Assembly: GCA_946614685.1 (NCBI GenBank)
Contig: CAMOHF010000019.1
Location: 1 to 9,998, forward strand
Reading direction: 5' to 3'
Source of the DNA: an uncultured Clostridia bacterium
GTDB taxonomy: Bacteria > Bacillota > Clostridia > Lachnospirales > Lachnospiraceae
DNA length: 9,998 nucleotides
Position numbers and translations under genes: made by a program. The notes below the pieces were generated by a model. That model ran no database searches. It worked only from the letters and a program-made list of their open reading frames with translations, and was not told the DNA's origin. The first letter of the stretch is position 1. Each line of letters starts with the position of its first letter. Below are positions 5,682-9,998 of the stretch, piece by piece.

Positions 5682-7199
5682 CTATAAGCCGGGGTCTGTG
5701 GGATCCCATGTCTGATTCGGGGGAAGTTTCGCTGCCGAAGGCTTGCCGAGCGGTCCCGGATCTGCCGAACTGTAGATCGTGATCGGCGTGCCTGTCGGGC
5801 AGTTATCATAAATCCACTTTGCATCCTCCACGGTCAGTCTGATACAGCCGTGTGATGCCAGTGTGCCAAGCTTGTTGTATTCGGCAGTCTGCAGAGATCG
5901 GATATTGCCGTACTGTGTATAGGGTACGGAATGAAAGAGATAATCCCCCTGAATCTGCGTACAGTACTGCCCGGAAACGCCGCCCACCAGGCCAAGCCAT
6001 CTCCACTTCATGGCAACATTGAAGCTGCCCTCGGGTGTTGCGGGTCCTGCGGAACAGATCATGCTCTTTACGGGAGTGGTGCCCTTGTAAACCGTCACGC
6101 AGTTCGCCTGCTTGTTGACCCTTACGGAGAGACTTCCCGGATAGGACTTCCAGTCGAAGTTGATAAAGGCCGGTCCCTGCGGCTGCAGGGGTGTTGCCTC
6201 CTTGGACAAAAGCAAAAGTTCGATGGCTTCGACGCGTTTGCTGCCACCGGCGCTTCCCGCAGGCGCACCGTTCTTCGCCCAGGCAAGCCACCCCTTGTCC
6301 TGTATGTGTACACGATAGTAGATATCATAGTAAAAAGCCAGATCTCCGGTCAGACTGATCTTCACAGCTTCCATGCGGAGATTCCTCCCCACGGTTCCCG
6401 CTGTCTGTCCGCTTCCCACGGCGCTCTGCCAGCCGATGTTTTGTACATGTGCGGACACGGAAATACCGCCGCCTATTCCCTTGCCGTTCACGGATACCGT
6501 GAGTGCATCCAGCATCTGCGACTTTCCGGTGGTTCCCGCGATCCCCTCGCTTCTGGCCGCATCCCAGCCGTATGCCGGGGAATGTGCACTGTAGGAAAGC
6601 ACCGGTGTATCCTTGTAGCTAATGCGTTTTACAAGCCGGATCTCGATCGCTTCAAGTCTGAGAGATCTGCCGGTGGTTCCCGCAAGTTCACCGTTCCTTA
6701 CCCAGTCCTGCCATCCGATATTTTGGACATGGACTCTGTAGAAAATATCATACTCGGCCGCGATCGATCCCGAAAGTGCGATGCGGATCGCTTCGAGACG
6801 CTTGGATCTGCCGGTGGTTCCGGCATAGTTTCTGCCGCCGATCAGGTTCGCTACCTTGCCTGCGCCGACAGGCGTTTCCGTCTTCGGCAGCCAGCCGTAA
6901 TCTTGACAGTGTACGGTCGTCGTGACCGTACCGGTAAGCGGATTCCCCAGACTGTCCGTAGCGCCCGCGGAATCTATGGAGATCGCAATCGCCTCCAGGC
7001 GAAACGATCTGCCCGTGGTTCCCGATACCGCGCCGCCCGATACAGGTGTCTGCCAGCCGATATTCTGTACATGCGTGGCGTAGCTTATGACGGGCGTACC
7101 GCCTGCCGCCTTTGCGGTAATCTGCGCCGGAAAGAGTGTAAGCACGGCAAGCACCGCCATAAGCATCCACGCCAGCAAATGTTTGGTTTCGGTTTTCAT
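5682..7199 (-). CDS. Secreted L,D-transpeptidase (YkuD) with six N-terminal ChW repeats
   Basis: A 505-residue exported cell-wall enzyme. Residues 1-31 look like a signal peptide: basic start, hydrophobic core LLAWMLMAVLAVLTLF, and cleavage probably after AKA. There is no lipobox or sortase motif. Residues 36-330 carry six ChW (clostridial hydrophobic, W-containing) repeats with conserved GW (Trp 49, 103, 163, 212, 257, 304) and GTTGRSxRLEAI-type ends. A YkuD domain follows (about 347-477) with the catalytic LASHGCIRL block (His450, Cys452, Arg454) and an upstream His423 in FHSVPY. YkuD enzymes form 3-3 cross-links or attach proteins to the peptide stem; ChW repeats are thought to bind wall polymers or proteins. 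A Pro-rich tail (480-505) ends the protein. The ATG has GGGGGA 7 nt upstream (7207-7212) and follows a 24-nt gap, the largest inside the operon. Its placement between precursor and exporter genes suggests action at the wall site where the polymer is installed; that is inference. Confidence 0.94.
   Translation of the reverse strand: MKTETKHLLAWMLMAVLAVLTLFPAQITAKAAGGTPVISYATHVQNIGWQTPVSGGAVSGTTGRSFRLEAIAISIDSAGATDSLGNPLTGTVTTTVHCQDYGWLPKTETPVGAGKVANLIGGRNYAGTTGRSKRLEAIRIALSGSIAAEYDIFYRVHVQNIGWQDWVRNGELAGTTGRSLRLEAIEIRLVKRISYKDTPVLSYSAHSPAYGWDAARSEGIAGTTGKSQMLDALTVSVNGKGIGGGISVSAHVQNIGWQSAVGSGQTAGTVGRNLRMEAVKISLTGDLAFYYDIYYRVHIQDKGWLAWAKNGAPAGSAGGSKRVEAIELLLLSKEATPLQPQGPAFINFDWKSYPGSLSVRVNKQANCVTVYKGTTPVKSMICSAGPATPEGSFNVAMKWRWLGLVGGVSGQYCTQIQGDYLFHSVPYTQYGNIRSLQTAEYNKLGTLASHGCIRLTVEDAKWIYDNCPTGTPITIYSSADPGPLGKPSAAKLPPNQTWDPTDPGL
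6210..7094 (-). repeat. Six tandem ChW repeats (two blocks of three) in the L,D-transpeptidase gene
   Basis: Repeats begin near protein residues 36, 90, 150, 199, 245 and 291. At DNA level the GW-coding core recurs at 7051-7073, 6709-6731 and 6427-6449 with few differences, and a gatctgccggtggttcc-like core recurs near 6664, 6805 and 7004. Repeats 1 and 4 are both led by PV[IL]SY, and repeats 3 and 6 by YDI[FY]YRVH[VI]Q, so the array looks like a three-repeat unit that was duplicated. Confidence 0.85.
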
Positions 7200-7223
7200 A
7201 TATTTGTCCCCCGCAAGTTAACT

Positions 7224-8300
7224 TTACGCTTCTCCGTATGCAAGTTCCCTCAAAATCTCCACGGTTTTCGACAGTCCTGTCCTCATGTCGTAAGCGGACC
7301 GATACCCCATATCGTGAAGTTTGGTCAGATCAAGAAGCGCTCTTGTAGCTGTGGAATACCCCTTCGCTTCCGTCTCATCCGGCATCTCGAAGACAACCTT
7401 TGTGCCTGCCACTTCGGCAAGATACTCCGCAAGGCGTCTTAAAGTGACATCCGAGCCCTCAGACGCGACATTCACCGCTTCACCCGTTTCCGCATGAAGC
7501 ATGAGGTTTAAAATTGCTACCGCCTGATCTCCCACGTAACCGTAGGAATACTCCTGGGTGCCCGCACTCTTTAGGACGATATCCTCTCTGTCCACCGCTC
7601 TGTGAATGAACTGGGACAGCGCCTTGGTGTCCGTCTTGAGCAGTGTCGGTCCGTAGGATCTTGAAAGTCTCGGGATAATGATGTCTGAATTCTTCTGCGC
7701 GATGTAGGCCTGGCACAGTGCTTCTCCCGCGCGCTTGCTCTCGGGATATCCCGCCCGGAGTGTGTTGCAGTCGATGTAACCGAGGTAGGACTCATCGAAG
7801 CTTTCCGTGTCGCCGCGGTTTTCTCCGTAGATCTCAACCGAGGAAAGAAAGACGAATCGTCCGCCGTTCACCTTATCAAAGAATTCCAGGAGATTGTACG
7901 CTCCCAGAATATTGGCGGTGATGGTGCCGATGGGATCCTCCGCATATGCTCTCGGGTGGGTATTGCTGGCCGCGTGGATCATATAGTCCACCTTGGCTCC
8001 CGCCCAGGAGGGATCCGCAAGGTCGATGGGTGTGTTGATGTCATGTTCCACCAATACGAGATTCTTGGTGGTCTTTTGAAGCGGAAAGCGCTTCATCATC
8101 TTCAAAGCACTTCGCCCTAACACATACACCGTGATATCGTAGTCGGAAAATAGAAGCATGTCCGTGATGTAGCTTCCGATCATACCGGTACCGCCGGTGA
8201 TGTAGACCCGCTTGCCGTCTAAAGGCGCAAGGTCGATCCTGGCGATGTTCGCTTTGACGTCCTCCATATAGGAGGTGCATTCGTACAAGCTCTGTTTCAT
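7224..8300 (-). CDS. NAD-dependent epimerase/dehydratase-like extended SDR protein
   Basis: A 358-residue extended short-chain dehydrogenase/reductase with a Rossmann fold. Visible are the nucleotide-binding YITGGTGMIGSY (33-44), an acidic HDIN (86-89), HAAS (109-112), FLSSVEIYG with the active-site serine region (151-159), and the catalytic YPESK with Tyr185 and Lys189. The C-terminal part (about 205-350) is like nucleotide-sugar epimerases. Its start overlaps the stop of the cytidylyltransferase gene in an ATGA (8297-8300), so the two are translated together. The pairing suggests the SDR acts on the same metabolite: either reducing a ketose phosphate to the alditol phosphate that is then activated, in place of TarJ, or modifying a nucleotide-sugar. 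My recollection is that some pneumococcal capsule loci pair such genes for CDP-linked mannitol or arabinitol. A GTG at 8309 is an alternative start adding three residues. Fold certain, substrate unknown. Confidence 0.9.
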   Translation of the reverse strand: MKQSLYECTSYMEDVKANIARIDLAPLDGKRVYITGGTGMIGSYITDMLLFSDYDITVYVLGRSALKMMKRFPLQKTTKNLVLVEHDINTPIDLADPSWAGAKVDYMIHAASNTHPRAYAEDPIGTITANILGAYNLLEFFDKVNGGRFVFLSSVEIYGENRGDTESFDESYLGYIDCNTLRAGYPESKRAGEALCQAYIAQKNSDIIIPRLSRSYGPTLLKTDTKALSQFIHRAVDREDIVLKSAGTQEYSYGYVGDQAVAILNLMLHAETGEAVNVASEGSDVTLRRLAEYLAEVAGTKVVFEMPDETEAKGYSTATRALLDLTKLHDMGYRSAYDMRTGLSKTVEILRELAYGEA

Positions 8301-9013
8301 TTCAACCACTGATCCTTTTCCGCTGTGAGGTAGCCCTTGAAGATCTCAAGGTCATCCTTCGTCGTCAGTTTGATATTCTTGTCGGATCCTTTTGCAAAAT
8401 ACAGTCTCTCGCCGAGTTCCACCATCATGGTGTTCGTGTAGGAGGATCCGTAGATACCTATCTCCTCTGCAAAGGCACGGCGATAAGAAGAAAGCAAAAG
8501 TCCGTATTTATAGGCCTGCGGCGTAGCCACACGTCGCAAAGTCTCTCTGGGAATATATTTTGTGGTCGAGATCTCGTCGTCGATCACGAAGATCTGCTCA
8601 TTGTAAGGAAGGGATGTGACACCGTTGCCGTAGGTGTTGCAGACGCGGATCACATCATCGAGTACTTCGGGATCCACCAGAGGACGGATACCGTCATGGA
8701 TGATCACCGTATCGTCCGGACTGCAGTGCTCCTCCAGATGATACACTCCGTTTCGGATGGACTCCTGTGCGGAATCTCCTCCGGAGATCACCCACTTTAA
8801 CTTGGTGATATTGAACTGCTTTGCATACGCCCACAGGATGTCATGCCATCCGTCGATACATACGACCTCGATGGCATCCACCATCGGATGTCTCTGGAAA
8901 CTCTCCAGTGTATAAACGATCACCGGCTTGTCGTATACGTTGATAAACTGCTTGGGAATGTCCTGTCCCATTCTGTGGCCGGAGCCCCCCGCTATGATGA
9001 TTGCCGTATTCAT
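8297..9013 (-). CDS. IspD/TarI-family cytidylyltransferase, probably making a CDP-alditol
   Basis: A 238-residue CTP-dependent nucleotidyltransferase. Family motifs are the CTP-binding AIIIAGGSGHRMGQDIPKQF (4-23), SGGDSAQESIRNGV (77-90), HDGIRPLV (106-113), ATPQAYKY (163-170) and DKNIKLTTKDDLEIF (211-225). IspD itself makes CDP-methylerythritol for isoprenoids and normally has HDAARP. The HDGIRP form, together with a polymer-synthesis neighbourhood, points instead to TarI-like activation of ribitol-5-phosphate or another alditol phosphate. The start ATG overlaps the preceding stop in an ATGA (9010-9013) and has GGGAG 7 nt upstream (9021-9025); the stop overlaps the next gene's start in the same way. 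The product would feed the two alditol-phosphotransferases downstream. A housekeeping IspD role cannot be excluded without a tree. Confidence 0.9.
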   Translation of the reverse strand: MNTAIIIAGGSGHRMGQDIPKQFINVYDKPVIVYTLESFQRHPMVDAIEVVCIDGWHDILWAYAKQFNITKLKWVISGGDSAQESIRNGVYHLEEHCSPDDTVIIHDGIRPLVDPEVLDDVIRVCNTYGNGVTSLPYNEQIFVIDDEISTTKYIPRETLRRVATPQAYKYGLLLSSYRRAFAEEIGIYGSSYTNTMMVELGERLYFAKGSDKNIKLTTKDDLEIFKGYLTAEKDQWLK

Positions 9014-9998
9014 GATTTGTCTCCCTTCGTCTCACTGCCTTCAAGAAGCGCTGTCGTCTGACCGTCCTCCACGCCCTCGGATGTCTCTCTTCGAAATACG
9101 ATCCGGAAGGTGAGAAGCATCAGTTTCAGATCCAGCCAGTAAGAGAATTCCTGAATATAAGTCAGATCCAGTTTTAATTTATCGATCGGTGTGGTGTTGT
9201 ACTTGCCGTACACCTGTGCATAACCCGTGATTCCGGCCTTCACCTTGAGGCGAAAGTCAAACTCGGGAATGGATTTTTCGTACTTTGCAAAGATTTCGGG
9301 CCGCTCGGGTCTCGGGCCCACCATAGACATATCGCCCGCCAGCACATTGAACAGCTGGGGCAGTTCATCCAAGTGCAGATTCCTTAACACGCGTCCGACC
9401 GGTGTCACCCTGTCGTCATGCTTGCTTGCAAGCTGTGCGCCCTCTTTCTCCGCATCCAGTCGCATGCTTCGAAATTTAAAGATCCGAAACTCCTTGCCGC
9501 CTCTGGTAAGACGCACCTGCCTGTAGAAGACCGGGCCTCCGTCACAGAGTTTGATGGCCAGTGCGATCAAAAGCATAAAAGGTGATGCTATAAGGAGCGC
9601 GATCAGTGAGAACACGATATCCATAAAGCGCTTCACAAAGCGCTGCTCTACATGAAGCCCGATGTTTCTGGACAGAAAGAGCGGTGTGTCCACCAGATAC
9701 AGTGCATCGGATCCCTTCATGATGATATCGGTAATCTTCGGCACCACATACGTCCGGATAGAATGCTCATAGCAGTACTTCATGATGGTGTTTCGCTCTT
9801 CCGCCGGAAGGTCGTAGAGCAATGCGCCCTCAAAATCCAGCACTTCCGTCAGGATCTTCTCATACCCCTGCTTGTAGCTTACCACCTCGCAGACCTCGTA
9901 CTTATCCTGCCTGGTGTTGATCTTCTTTAAGAAAGCCTCGGGCGGATAATTACCGTAGATTACGATGATCCTTCTGGGTGCGAAAAAGTACAGCGTCA
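9010..9998 (-). CDS. Polyprenyl-phosphate sugar-1-phosphate transferase, C-terminal 328 residues (cut by window edge)
   Basis: Initiating enzyme of surface-polymer assembly: it transfers a sugar-1-phosphate from a nucleotide-sugar to undecaprenyl phosphate. The frame is open across the window edge (TLYFFAPRRIIVIYGNYPPE at the first visible residues), so a GTG at 9885 is internal and the true start lies outside. The visible N-terminal part (1-118) fits the Rossmann-like domain of WbaP/CpsE-type enzymes. The catalytic bacterial sugar transferase domain starts at KRFMDIVFS (122-130), with a membrane-re-entrant hydrophobic helix (about 125-150), GGPVFYRQVRL (153-163), FRIFKFRSMR (170-179), the Asp-Glu pair in LHLDELPQLFNVL, and GDMSMVGPRPERPE. 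The final 25 residues are polar and variable. This is not the TagO/WecA family that normally primes wall teichoic acid. It overlaps the next gene by ATGA. The sugar carried is unknown. Confidence 0.94.
   Translation of the reverse strand, partial: TLYFFAPRRIIVIYGNYPPEAFLKKINTRQDKYEVCEVVSYKQGYEKILTEVLDFEGALLYDLPAEERNTIMKYCYEHSIRTYVVPKITDIIMKGSDALYLVDTPLFLSRNIGLHVEQRFVKRFMDIVFSLIALLIASPFMLLIALAIKLCDGGPVFYRQVRLTRGGKEFRIFKFRSMRLDAEKEGAQLASKHDDRVTPVGRVLRNLHLDELPQLFNVLAGDMSMVGPRPERPEIFAKYEKSIPEFDFRLKVKAGITGYAQVYGKYNTTPIDKLKLDLTYIQEFSYWLDLKLMLLTFRIVFRRETSEGVEDGQTTALLEGSETKGDKS

Noticed and set aside
6427..7073. Recurring 23-bp units that might be a CRISPR or regulatory repeat array
   Set aside because: They are in frame within the coding sequence, irregularly spaced, and encode the conserved VHVQNIGWQ core of the ChW repeats.
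5931..7442. 503-codon open frame on the plus strand opposite the L,D-transpeptidase gene
   Set aside because: Its product shows no domain, signal or membrane pattern, is rich in Arg/Cys/His as antisense frames are, and lies over a gene with a clear signal peptide, repeats and catalytic motif. Its length follows from the repeats and the codon bias of the real gene.

Overview
The window looks like a low-to-mid GC Gram-positive anaerobe of the class Clostridia, most likely Lachnospiraceae. The grounds are the clostridial ChW (hydrophobic-tryptophan) repeats fused to an L,D-transpeptidase, the form of aspartyl-tRNA synthetase, teichoic-acid-type transferases, and Shine-Dalgarno sites rich in GGAG. 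The family placement is inference from protein character, not from a marker gene search. Every supported gene lies on the minus strand, so transcription runs from the right end (9998) to the left end (1).

Nine genes from 9998 to 928 form one tight run with junctions of -4, -4, 24, 3, 13, 1, 5 and 1 nt. In transcription order they are: a polyprenyl-phosphate sugar-1-phosphate transferase cut by the window edge (9010-9998); an IspD/TarI-family cytidylyltransferase (8297-9013); an extended-SDR NAD-dependent dehydratase/reductase/epimerase-like protein (7224-8300); a secreted L,D-transpeptidase with six ChW repeats (5682-7199); an ABC-2 permease of TagG/Wzm type (4902-5678); its ATPase of TagH/Wzt type (4151-4888); two different CDP-alditol phosphotransferases of the TagB/TagF/TarL family (3034-4149 and 1751-3028); and a GT2 glycosyltransferase (928-1749).

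Together these read as a locus for a teichoic-acid-like, alditol-phosphate-containing surface polymer. The sugar-1-phosphate transferase primes the lipid carrier. The cytidylyltransferase, probably with the SDR enzyme, supplies a CDP-alditol. The two phosphotransferases prime and/or polymerise, and the GT2 enzyme decorates or extends. The two-part ABC transporter exports the finished chain. The L,D-transpeptidase would act outside, on the peptidoglycan to which such a polymer is attached. The alditol cannot be named from sequence, and no attachment ligase (LCP family) is in the window.

Beyond an 87-nt gap carrying a good sigma-70/sigma-A-type promoter (895-923), the left end holds the first 280 codons of aspS (1-840), an unrelated housekeeping gene with its own start signals. 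No RNA genes, CRISPR arrays, insertion sequences or convincing terminators were seen. The most distinctive element is the ChW-repeat L,D-transpeptidase embedded between precursor synthesis and export; its six repeats look like a duplicated block of three.
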